The notes beneath the pieces were generated by a model. That model did no database searches, had not been told where the DNA came from, and was given only the letters and a program-made list of their open reading frames with translations. Of a stretch of DNA of 8,429 nucleotides, positions 1 through 5,793 are shown piece after piece; positions within the stretch are counted from its first letter, which is position 1, and the number at the start of each line of letters is the position of its first letter. The position numbers and the translations under genes were made by a program. The DNA comes from Archangium sp. Lineage in GTDB: Bacteria > Myxococcota > Myxococcia > Myxococcales > Myxococcaceae. Where the stretch lies: positions 1 to 8,429 of the forward strand of contig JAEUJR010000574.1 of NCBI GenBank assembly GCA_016793585.1. The letters run 5' to 3'.

Positions 1-175
1 CGAGTCGGGCGCCCGCACCAGCGTCTTCTGCGCGACGTCGCCGAAGGTGGGCGCTTCGGGCACCTACTACTCCGACTCCCGCGAGGTGCCGTGCGCGCCT
101 CACGCGAACGACCGCGCGCTCGAGCAAGCGCTGTACGAGAAGAGCTGTCAGCTGGTCGGGTGCGTGCCGCTCTGA
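1..175 (+). CDS. Short-chain dehydrogenase/reductase (SDR), C-terminal end only
   Basis: Only the last 57 codons are present; the gene starts upstream of the window (reading from base 2, stop TGA 173-175). The peptide resembles the C-terminal tail of retinol-dehydrogenase/WWOX-like SDRs. It has a 'GARTSVFCATSPKV' stretch (family pattern G-x-x-T-x-x-x-x-A-x-x-P-x-V), then 'SGTYYSDSRE' (family pattern SG-x-YF-x-x-C/K), then an acidic helix ending 'LYEKSCQLVG', like the family's 'LW-x-x-S-x-x-L-x-G'. Such enzymes are NAD(P)-dependent oxidoreductases. The Rossmann glycine motif and the catalytic Tyr-x-x-x-Lys lie outside the window, so substrate and cofactor cannot be judged. A 66- to 96-bp gap separates it from the next gene. 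SDR membership is fairly secure; a specific activity is not. Confidence 0.82.
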   Translation, partial: ESGARTSVFCATSPKVGASGTYYSDSREVPCAPHANDRALEQALYEKSCQLVGCVPL

Positions 176-271
176 TCAACGCCGCCGGCATTTCAAACAG
201 TTTTCGCTGACTGCCCTCGGTCAACCGGAAGTTGGTGGTCTGTGCGTTTCGAGGCCGTCACACTGACGCCC

Positions 272-1174
272 ATGCAGTCGCAGGATCGCCGTCAGCATCA
301 CCGCCACCGCACCTATCGCGTCGAAGTGAAGGTCGCGACCCCTGAAGCGTGGCGCGCCAGCTACCTCCGTGACGTCTCCGACGGGGGCCTCTTCGTTCGC
401 AGCCGCCAGCCACTCCCCGTGCAGACGCGCGTGGTGGTCGAGCTCTCGGTCGGGGCCCACCTCGTGCGGTTGCCGGGCACGGTGGTGCGCGTCGAAGAGA
501 AGGGGTTCGGCGTGCAGTTCGACCCGCTCGATGCGGCGCAGCAGCAGGCGGTGCGGCGGCTCGGCTCGCTCTCGACCGACTCGGCCGTCTCGACGACCGC
601 CGAGCTCGCCGAAGCGCGTGGTGTCATCGAGGCATACGAAGAGACCCTCGCGTCGCTGCGTGAGCTCGAGATGGAGGCCTCGCAGCGCGCCGAGCTCGCC
701 GAGTTCGAGCGCGCCGTCGTCGTCGAGCGAATGAACGAGCTGCAGAAGGTGGCCGACGGGTTGCGCGCCGAGAACGCGCGGCTGCGCACGGGCCTCGAGG
801 CCTCGGCGCAGCGGTTGAGCCGGCTCGAGACCGAGCGCGCGCAGGCGAAGGCGCTGGAGGCCAGTCAGGCCGAGCGCCTGCGCACCGACGAAGAGCGCCT
901 CGCCGCGATGACCGAAGCGCGCGCCGCGCAGGAGCGGGAGTGGACGGCCACCCAGGCCGCGCTGAAGGCCGAGCTGGGCTCGTTGCGTGCTGCCGCGGCC
1001 GCCACGCCCGAGCTCGAGCGGCTGCGTGACGAGGTGAAGGAGCTGACCTCGGAGCTCGACGACGAACGCCTGAAGACGATGGCGCTGCAGCGCGCGCTCG
1101 AGCGGTTTCGCGCGATGGGCGGCACCATTCCACTCGCGGCCCCCGAGCCGCCGAGGTCACGCGAGCAGGCATGA
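272..1174 (+). CDS. PilZ-domain protein with long C-terminal coiled coil
   Basis: 300 residues from the ATG at 272. Residues 5-98 are a PilZ domain of the myxobacterial TIGR02266 type. Both c-di-GMP-binding motifs look intact: R7-x-x-x-R11 in 'RRQHHR', and D34-x-S36-x-x-G39 in 'DVSDGG'. The strand 'GTVVRV' and the closing 'GFGVQF' follow. Residues about 108-282 are Ala/Glu/Arg/Leu-rich heptad sequence with few helix breakers, predicted as a long coiled coil. The tail from 'GGTIPLAAPEPP' is proline-rich. No signal peptide or membrane segment is visible, so it is probably a cytoplasmic c-di-GMP receptor that relays binding through a rod-like oligomerising arm. An in-frame GTG at 242 has a GGAAG 10 bases upstream and would add ten residues. 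The ATG at 272 is preferred because PilZ proteins of this kind usually begin just before the RxxxR motif. The downstream partner is unknown. Confidence 0.85.
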   Translation: MQSQDRRQHHRHRTYRVEVKVATPEAWRASYLRDVSDGGLFVRSRQPLPVQTRVVVELSVGAHLVRLPGTVVRVEEKGFGVQFDPLDAAQQQAVRRLGSLSTDSAVSTTAELAEARGVIEAYEETLASLRELEMEASQRAELAEFERAVVVERMNELQKVADGLRAENARLRTGLEASAQRLSRLETERAQAKALEASQAERLRTDEERLAAMTEARAAQEREWTATQAALKAELGSLRAAAAATPELERLRDEVKELTSELDDERLKTMALQRALERFRAMGGTIPLAAPEPPRSREQA

Positions 1175-1294
1175 GCGCGCGCAAGGCGACGGAAGGCGTG
1201 CGGCGCTGATCCACCCCTGCTGCAACCCTTGCGCGATGGGCGTCCACGTCTCCCTCGGCGCGCGGGTGGCACAGCGTTCGAACGAGCAGCGCCC

Positions 1295-2131
1295 ATGCTC
1301 CGCTCACTCGCCCTTGGCGTGATGCTGTTCGCTGGCTCGACCTTCGCCGAGAAGACCGACGCCCAGATTCTGAAGGAGTTCGGCGCCGAGGTGCTGAAGA
1401 ACGCGCCGCCCTCCATCCAGAGCGGCTCGCCCATCGACAAGGCCCGCTACGGCTTCGCGCGCTACTGCGACCTGCTCGCGAAGAACGACGTCTCGGTGAA
1501 CTCGAACCTGTGGACGCGTTTGCAGAACCTCGCGCGCAACCAGGACGCGACGAAGTGGACCTGCGGCGACCACGCCAACAACCTCGAGGCCGTCTTCCGC
1601 GGCATGGGCATCAAGGAGCCGATGGGCATGATCTCGGCAGACGCCGACTCCGCGCTCCCGACACCCAACGCCGACCACGGCGCGCTCGGCATCTCGTACG
1701 AAGGCAAGTTTCACTTCTTCGATGCCTGGCAGCTCGCGGTGAACAACGGCGGAAAGTACACGGGCGCCGACACCAGCAAGTGGAACGGCATGGACTCCCG
1801 CACGTGGGAGGCCGAGATGAAGAAGCAGGGCTACGTGCGCTTCGCCGATGACGGCACGAACTTTCGCGCGGGCCTCGACCCGGCCATCGCGAAGTACCTC
1901 AAGGTGCAGCCGGGCGACCTCATGCACCCGCCCAAAGACCTCTCGCCGCTCTCGAAGGAGCAGCTCACCGCGCACATCGACGCGCTGAAGGCGCAGCACC
2001 AGGCGTTGCAGAACGAGCTGACCGCGCTGCCTCCGGGCGCCGACGCGGCGGGCAACCAGATTCGCTCCGAGCAGAAGGCGCTGTACCAGGAGGTCATGCG
2101 CCTCAAGAAGGAGCTGGGCGCGCGGAAGTAG
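1295..2131 (+). CDS. Putative secreted transglutaminase-like (Cys-His-Asp) protein
   Basis: 278 residues from the ATG at 1295. A longer frame back to TTG 1229 only adds an Arg/Pro-rich stretch. Starting at 1295 gives a clean Sec signal peptide: Arg3, hydrophobic 4-14, likely cleavage after Ala18 ('STFA|EK'). The mature part has 'WTCGDHANNLEAVFRGMGI' (Cys90), 'NADHGALGI' (His128) and 'FFDAW' (Asp143). This matches the order and surroundings of the catalytic Cys, His and Asp in transglutaminase-like/papain-fold enzymes, where the Cys starts a helix, a 'GI' turn follows and His and Asp lie on adjacent strands. Residues about 217-278 are Lys/Glu/Leu-rich and probably coiled coil. I do not recognise a named family. 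It could be a periplasmic or exported amidase, protease or cross-linker, or an inactive relative. The catalytic assignment is inference from motif order. It lies 35 bp upstream of ychF on the same strand, with no obvious functional tie. Confidence 0.75.
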   Translation: MLRSLALGVMLFAGSTFAEKTDAQILKEFGAEVLKNAPPSIQSGSPIDKARYGFARYCDLLAKNDVSVNSNLWTRLQNLARNQDATKWTCGDHANNLEAVFRGMGIKEPMGMISADADSALPTPNADHGALGISYEGKFHFFDAWQLAVNNGGKYTGADTSKWNGMDSRTWEAEMKKQGYVRFADDGTNFRAGLDPAIAKYLKVQPGDLMHPPKDLSPLSKEQLTAHIDALKAQHQALQNELTALPPGADAAGNQIRSEQKALYQEVMRLKKELGARK

Positions 2132-2152
2132 CCTCTGGCCGAGCCTTTCAGC

Positions 2153-2158
2153 TACAGG
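2153..2158 (+). promoter_or_regulatory. Possible -10 element close to the ychF start
   Basis: TACAGG sits 8 C-rich bases before the ychF ATG. The same arrangement (TAC at position -14 or -13 before ATG) occurs at three other genes in this window. If it is a -10 box, the transcript would have almost no leader. No matching -35 hexamer is visible 16-18 bases upstream. The overlapping AGGG (2156-2159) could instead serve as a Shine-Dalgarno sequence. Confidence 0.3.
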
Positions 2159-2166
2159 GCCCCCGC

Positions 2167-3282
2167 ATGGGTCTCTCCATCGGAATCGTCGGTCTCCCCA
2201 ACGTCGGCAAGTCGACGCTCTTCAACGCGCTCTCGAACGCTGGCGCGCTCGCCGCCAACTACCCCTTCGCCACCATCGAGCCGAACGTCGGCGTGGTGCC
2301 CGTGCCAGACGAGCGCCTCGAGAAGCTCGCCGCGCAGATGAAGCCCGAGAAGGTGCTGCCCACCACGCTCGAGTTCGTCGACATCGCCGGCCTCGTGCGC
2401 GGCGCCTCGAAGGGTGAAGGTCTGGGCAACCAGTTCCTCGCGAACATTCGGCAGGTCGACGCCGTGCTCTACGTGCTGCGCTGCTTCGTCGACGACAACA
2501 TCACCCACGTCGAAGGCAGCGTGAACCCCTCGCGCGACAAGGACACCGTCGACACCGAGCTCTGCCTGAAGGACCTCGAGACGGTCGAGAAGCGCCGCGA
2601 GAAGACGCAGCGCTCGTCGAAGGCGCCGGGCAAAGAGGGTGAGCTGGCCAAGCTCGAGCTCGCGGTGCTCGACAAGCTGAAGGCGAAGCTCGACCAGGCG
2701 ATTCCAGTGCGCGCCCACGGCTTGTCGGAAGACGAGCTGGCCGTCATTCGCGAGCTCTTCCTGCTCACGTCGAAGCCGGTGCTCTACATCGCCAACGTCG
2801 CCGAGGCGCAGCTCGCCACCGCCGACAGCGACAAGTACGTGCAGCAGGTGAAGGACATCGCGACGAAGGAGAACGCCGAGGTCGTGGTGCTCGCCGCCGC
2901 CCTCGAGGCCGAGATTCAACAGCTGCCGCAAGAAGAGCGCCCCGCGTTCCTCGAGTCGGCGGGCCTCACCGAGCCCGGCCTCAACAAGGTGGTGCGTGCC
3001 GGCTACAAGCTGCTCGGCCTGCAGACGTACTTCACGGTCGGCCCCAAGGAGTGCCGCGCGTGGACGATTCACAAGGGCTGGAAGGCGCCGCAGGCCGCGG
3101 GCGTCATTCACACCGACTTCGAGAAGGGCTTCATCAAGGCCGAGGTCATCGGCTGGGCCGAGCTCATCTCGTTCGGCAGTGAAGCGGCCGCGCGTGAGAA
3201 GGGCATGCTGCGCATCGAAGGCAAGGAGTACGTGGTGCAGGACGGCGACTGCATGCACTTCCGTTTCAACGTCACCTCCTGA
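2167..3282 (+). CDS. ychF: Redox-regulated ATPase YchF (OLA1 family)
   Basis: 371 residues, slightly longer than the usual ~363. YchF is a universally conserved Obg-related P-loop NTPase that prefers ATP and binds ribosomes; it is linked to oxidative-stress responses. The sequence shows the G1 loop 'GLPNVGKST' (9-17), the 'NYPFATIEPNVG' switch region (31-42), G3 'DIAG' (72-75), and 'NVAE' (210-213) in place of the GTPase N-K-x-D. That replacement is the family's ATP-specificity signature. His114 ('NITHVEG') corresponds to the His proposed as catalytic in E. coli YchF. A helical coiled-coil insert covers about 125-205. The TGS domain covers about 285-371, with 'HTDFEKGFIKAEVI' and the ending 'DGDCMHFRFNV'. 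Position 35 is Ala, where E. coli YchF has Cys. An AGGG lies 7 bases before the ATG. The next gene starts 24 bp after the stop, so co-transcription is plausible. Confidence 0.97.
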   Translation: MGLSIGIVGLPNVGKSTLFNALSNAGALAANYPFATIEPNVGVVPVPDERLEKLAAQMKPEKVLPTTLEFVDIAGLVRGASKGEGLGNQFLANIRQVDAVLYVLRCFVDDNITHVEGSVNPSRDKDTVDTELCLKDLETVEKRREKTQRSSKAPGKEGELAKLELAVLDKLKAKLDQAIPVRAHGLSEDELAVIRELFLLTSKPVLYIANVAEAQLATADSDKYVQQVKDIATKENAEVVVLAAALEAEIQQLPQEERPAFLESAGLTEPGLNKVVRAGYKLLGLQTYFTVGPKECRAWTIHKGWKAPQAAGVIHTDFEKGFIKAEVIGWAELISFGSEAAAREKGMLRIEGKEYVVQDGDCMHFRFNVTS

Positions 3283-3306
3283 GAGGATGACGGCAGTTCT
3301 GCGCAC

Positions 3307-4308
3307 ATGCCTCTGAAGCTCACCTTTCCGTCGCGTGCGCACCTGTGGGCCGAGGTGGTGATGTCGCGCGGCGAGCGTGTGTTCGTCGCCACCGAAGAGA
3401 CGCTGGCGACGGGCTCGCAGATTGGGCTGTCGCTCGAGGCGCCCGAGCTGCCCACCAGCATCACCTGCGTCGTCACGGTGCAGGGCACGCGGCCCGCCAT
3501 GCCGATGATGCGCGGCGGCGTCTGGGTGAAGGTCGACGAGGCCACGGTCGCCCGGCTGCAGTCACTCATCGGCGCGGCGTCGAAAGACGAGCAGGCCCGC
3601 ATCGCCGGGCGAACCGAGCCGCGCGTCGACTGCGACTTCCCCGCCAAGGTGACGACGCCCCAGCCCGTGGCCGACTGCGCGGTGAAGTCCATCTCTCCCC
3701 ACGGCATCACGCTGCGCGCCCCCTTCACCACCAGCCCCGGCAAGGTGCTCGGCCTCGTCGTCACGCTGCCCGACGGAGACGCCACGCTCTCGGGCACCGT
3801 GATGTGGACGCGCCCCGAGCTCAAGCTGTGCGGGCTGCGCCTCATCGGGCTCGACTCCGTCACCGAGGTGCGCCTCGAGAAGACGGTGACGTCGTTGTCG
3901 GCCTCGAAGGCAGAAGCCGCGCCCCTGTCGGGCCTCACCATCGTGCTCGCCGACGACGACCCGTCGATTCTCGATTTTCTCACGCGGGTGTGCACGAAGG
4001 CCGGGCACCGCGTGGTGCGCACCGACCGCGGCGACAAGGCGCTCGAGCTCGTTCGCCAGGAGAAGCCGCAGCTCGTGTTTCTGGACGTCCTCATGCCCGG
4101 CCTCGATGGGCTCGAGGTGGCGAAGGCGATTCGCACCGACGCGACGATGAGCGGGCTGCCCGTCGTGTTGTTGTCGGCGATGGGTGAAGCGCGGCTCGCC
4201 GACGCCGTGCGCACTTCGGGCGCGACCGACTTCCTCACCAAGCCGATGAAGCTCGAGGCGGTGCGCGGGTTGTTGTCACGCCTGCTGCCGCCTGCCGCGA
4301 AGAAGTAG
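3307..4308 (+). CDS. Tandem PilZ-like domains fused to a response-regulator receiver
   Basis: 333 residues. Residues 1-88 look like a degenerate PilZ domain: 'VFVATEETLATGSQIGLSL' matches the usual 'GG-x-FV-x-T-x-x-PL-x-x-GT' strand-turn, but there is no RxxxR. Residues 100-192 are a second PilZ domain with R102-x-x-x-R106. Its second motif reads 'SISPHG' (128-133), with Ser where Asp/Asn is expected, so c-di-GMP binding is doubtful. Residues 208-326 form a complete receiver domain: acidic pair D216-D217 in 'LADDDPS', phospho-acceptor D260 in 'FLDVLMPG', switch Ser290 in 'LLSAMG', and Lys312 in 'LTKPM'. No DNA-binding or enzymatic output domain follows. It probably works as a single-step phospho-signalling adaptor whose PilZ modules are the output or co-sensor, as in many myxobacterial TIGR02266 proteins. 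No histidine kinase is nearby. No good Shine-Dalgarno precedes the ATG, and no in-frame alternative start lies between it and the ychF stop. Confidence 0.88.
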   Translation: MPLKLTFPSRAHLWAEVVMSRGERVFVATEETLATGSQIGLSLEAPELPTSITCVVTVQGTRPAMPMMRGGVWVKVDEATVARLQSLIGAASKDEQARIAGRTEPRVDCDFPAKVTTPQPVADCAVKSISPHGITLRAPFTTSPGKVLGLVVTLPDGDATLSGTVMWTRPELKLCGLRLIGLDSVTEVRLEKTVTSLSASKAEAAPLSGLTIVLADDDPSILDFLTRVCTKAGHRVVRTDRGDKALELVRQEKPQLVFLDVLMPGLDGLEVAKAIRTDATMSGLPVVLLSAMGEARLADAVRTSGATDFLTKPMKLEAVRGLLSRLLPPAAKK

Positions 4309-4311
4309 GCG

Positions 4312-5160
4312 ATGGCGCTGCGGCGAACGACCCGGGCTGATTGGGCGGCGCGCGTCGGGCGGGTGGAGCAGCTCATCGCCCAGCGCCTCGATGACGAAAC
4401 GCTCGAGCCGGCCCACCTCGCGAAGGCGGCGAACCTCGCGCTGCACCACTTTCATCGCGTCTTCCGCGCGCAGACGGGCGAGACGGTGATGCAGCACGTT
4501 CGCCGGCTGCGGCTCGAGCGGGCCGCGCGCACCTTGCGAACGGCCCAGGCGCCCGAGCGGTTGCTCGAGGTCGCGCTCGAGGCTGGCTACGAGTCACACG
4601 AAGCCTTCACGCGTGCGTTTCAGGCGCGCTTCGGGGTGGCGCCGTCGACCTGGCGCGAGACGCCGCGTGTGTTGGAGACGACGGCTCCGCTCGCGCAGGT
4701 CTCGGTGCGGGCCGACGGTGCGACGCGGCTGCTCACGTTGCGACACCGCGGCAGTTACGCGCTCGTCGGCGAGACGTGGGAGCGGCTGATGGCGTGGGCG
4801 CACACGCGCGGGCTCGGCGGTGCAGCGATGGTGGGTCTGTGCCCCGACGACACCGACGTCACGCCCGAGGCGCTGCTCCGCTACGACGCCGGCGTCGAGG
4901 TGGGCGCCGACGTCGCGGCCGAAGGCGAGCTGGTGGAGCAGGTCGTTCCGGCCGGGCACTGGGCGGTGGGCCTGCACGTGGGAAGCTACATGCGGCTGCA
5001 CGAGACGTATCTCGACGTCATCGGCCGGTGGTTTCCCGAATCGGGCTACGACCTGTCGCCCGACGCCGCGGTGGTGGAGCGGTTTCTCGACGACCCGCGG
5101 CTCGTGCCCGAAGCGCAATTGCGCACCGAGGTCTGCGTGCGCATCGCCGACGTCACCTGA
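4312..5160 (+). CDS. AraC-family transcriptional regulator with GyrI-like effector-binding domain
   Basis: 282 residues; it starts 3 bp after the stop of the PilZ-receiver gene, so the two are probably co-transcribed. Residues 15-116 are the AraC-type DNA-binding domain with two helix-turn-helix units. The first is about 33-55 ('LAKAANLALHHFHRVFRAQTG'-like); the second is about 84-108, with the signature 'GYESHEAFTRAFQARFG'. 'APSTWR' (110-115) corresponds to the usual 'P-x-x-Y/W-R' end. Residues about 126-282 are a GyrI-like/effector-binding domain: 'LLTLRHRGSYALVGETWERL', the ligand-side Glu256 in 'VVERF', and the terminal strand 'RTEVCVRI'. The order DNA-binding first, ligand domain second is that of Rob-type regulators, which respond to hydrophobic or cationic small molecules. 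The ligand and targets are unknown. The neighbouring stand-alone GyrI-like gene, whose stop it overlaps, is a reasonable candidate target. Confidence 0.93.
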   Translation: MALRRTTRADWAARVGRVEQLIAQRLDDETLEPAHLAKAANLALHHFHRVFRAQTGETVMQHVRRLRLERAARTLRTAQAPERLLEVALEAGYESHEAFTRAFQARFGVAPSTWRETPRVLETTAPLAQVSVRADGATRLLTLRHRGSYALVGETWERLMAWAHTRGLGGAAMVGLCPDDTDVTPEALLRYDAGVEVGADVAAEGELVEQVVPAGHWAVGLHVGSYMRLHETYLDVIGRWFPESGYDLSPDAAVVERFLDDPRLVPEAQLRTEVCVRIADVT

Positions 5161-5617
5161 GGCCGACGAAGACGTCGACGCGCGTGGGCTGCTGCGTCGC
5201 GAGCGCAGTGAGCGCGGCCGGGGTGTAGCGCTCGAAGTCGACGGCGTAGCGTCGGCCGGAGGAGCCTGCTGGCCAGCGCTCCCACACGACACTCCACGTC
5301 TTCCACAGCGCCTGCTGCGGCAGCCCTTCCGCGACGAACGGCTCGAACGCCCCCGCGGGCACGGTGACGAGCTCGAGTCCAGCGGCGCGCGTCGAGGGCG
5401 TCACACGAACGCCGAGCACGAACGTGTACGGCGCGCGAAAGTCGGACTCGTAGTGGGTGTACGCCGCGTAGAGGTGCGGGTCGCCGTCGAGCGGTGAGAC
5501 GGTGAGCGGGTGTGTCAGCAGCTGTTGCCACGCCTGGGCGAGCTGCTCTGCGGCCTTCGCAGGCGTGATGCGGGTGGCGTAGCCAGCGAGGTGGAACGTC
5601 TCGAGTGTGGTGGTCAT
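5153..5617 (-). CDS. Stand-alone GyrI-like small-molecule-binding protein
   Basis: 154 residues with no DNA-binding domain. It fits the GyrI-like/AraC effector-binding fold. An N-terminal strand ('FHLAGYATRIT', 8-18) is followed by a helix (20-34) and by 'HLYAAYTHYESDF' (48-60). 'YTFVLGVRV' (64-72) and 'LELVTVPAGAFEPFVAEG' (81-98) follow, then 'ALWKTWSVVWERW' (103-115). 'RRYAVDFERY' (122-131) holds Glu129 at the place of the family's conserved ligand-binding Glu. The last strand is 'RVDVFVGLR'. Members bind or sequester small compounds; some inhibit gyrase and some hydrolyse cyclopropanoid-type toxins. Which applies here cannot be told. It converges on the AraC-GyrI gene, the two stop regions sharing 8 bp. 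GAGG lies three bases before the ATG, a rather tight Shine-Dalgarno spacing. A 176-bp upstream gap may carry its control sites. Confidence 0.85.
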   Translation of the reverse strand: MTTTLETFHLAGYATRITPAKAAEQLAQAWQQLLTHPLTVSPLDGDPHLYAAYTHYESDFRAPYTFVLGVRVTPSTRAAGLELVTVPAGAFEPFVAEGLPQQALWKTWSVVWERWPAGSSGRRYAVDFERYTPAALTALATQQPTRVDVFVGLR

Positions 5618-5624
5618 GCACCTC

Positions 5625-5630
5625 TTCGTA
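5625..5630 (-). promoter_or_regulatory. TACGAA element just upstream of the stand-alone GyrI-like gene
   Basis: On the minus strand, TACGAA ends 7 bases before the ATG and is followed directly by GAGG. It shares the TAC position with the elements before ychF, the DUF2378-like gene and the TIGR02996 gene, but it lacks the final T of a typical -10 box. This is the weakest of the four. Confidence 0.18.
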
Positions 5631-5701
5631 CGAGACCGCGTGACGCCTCATTTGATGGCCAGTGCGTGTTTCGCGGCGTGATCCACCCGAACGTCTGCCC
5701 G

Positions 5702-5733
5702 CATGAAGCGTTCATGAACCCTGGACGCTTCCA
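5702..5733. promoter_or_regulatory. Paired short inverted repeats, possible operator
   Basis: CATGAA-GCG-TTCATG (5702-5716) is a perfect inverted repeat with a 3-base centre. Next to it, TGGA-CGCT-TCCA (5722-5733) is a 4-bp inverted repeat. The two share a core: GAAGCGTTC on the plus strand (5705-5713) and GAAGCGTCC on the minus strand (5731-5723), with centres 18 bp apart. That is roughly two helical turns. The pair lies about 85-115 bp before the start of the GyrI-like gene. An operator for that gene is possible but inferred only from symmetry and position. Confidence 0.3.
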
Positions 5734-5750
5734 ACCTGGCACCGACATTC

Positions 5751-5766
5751 TCGCCCCGTGGGGCGA
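5751..5766 (-). terminator. GC-rich hairpin downstream of the DUF2378-like gene, possible terminator
   Basis: TCGCCCCGTGGGGCGA is a perfect inverted repeat, giving a 6-bp stem with a CGTG loop (or 7 bp with a 2-base loop). It lies 27 bases beyond the stop of the minus-strand gene ending at 5794. The sequence after the stem on the minus strand is GAATGTCGG, with no U-tract, so it is not a classical intrinsic terminator. In very GC-rich genomes U-poor hairpins may still act as terminators or as 3'-end stabilisers. Confidence 0.3.
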
Positions 5767-5793
5767 TGACCCCTAGGCACCCGCCGGGTTGGA

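Larger units (their letters stand above)
5618..5793. other. Intergenic region without a gene, with inverted repeats
   Basis: This 176-bp gap separates two minus-strand genes. It is upstream of the GyrI-like gene and downstream of the DUF2378-like gene. No convincing coding frame is present; the open frames that cross it look like shadows. It contains a perfect 6-bp inverted repeat (5702-5716), a second short one (5722-5733) and a strong GC hairpin (5751-5766), listed separately. It is a plausible site for both termination of the upstream gene and regulation of the downstream one. Confidence 0.6.

Noticed and set aside
176..271. Promoter or terminator between the SDR and PilZ genes
   Set aside because: A mildly AT-richer stretch with TTGACC on the minus strand was seen, but there is no matching -10 box toward a gene and no hairpin; not supportable.
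1229..1294. Extension of the secreted protein to a TTG start
   Set aside because: It adds an Arg/Pro/Gly stretch that would bury the signal peptide; starting at 1295 gives a proper signal sequence.
1175..1294. Regulatory element or small gene before the secreted protein
   Set aside because: 120 bp inspected; no convincing promoter pair, hairpin or coding frame with a ribosome-binding site was found.
624..1307. Minus-strand frames opposite the coiled coil
   Set aside because: Extreme Arg/Ala/Ser low-complexity translations; they exist because the coiled-coil gene has few A/T-rich codons.
2152..3342. Long minus-strand open frame (396 codons) antisense to ychF
   Set aside because: It is a shadow of a strongly conserved gene; its Leu/Arg/Glu/Val-rich translation reflects the codon bias of ychF and shows no recognisable motif.
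3108..4376. Minus-strand open frame of 422 codons opposite the PilZ-receiver gene
   Set aside because: Ser/Arg/Thr-rich composition typical of antisense to GC-rich coding DNA; the plus strand carries clear receiver motifs.
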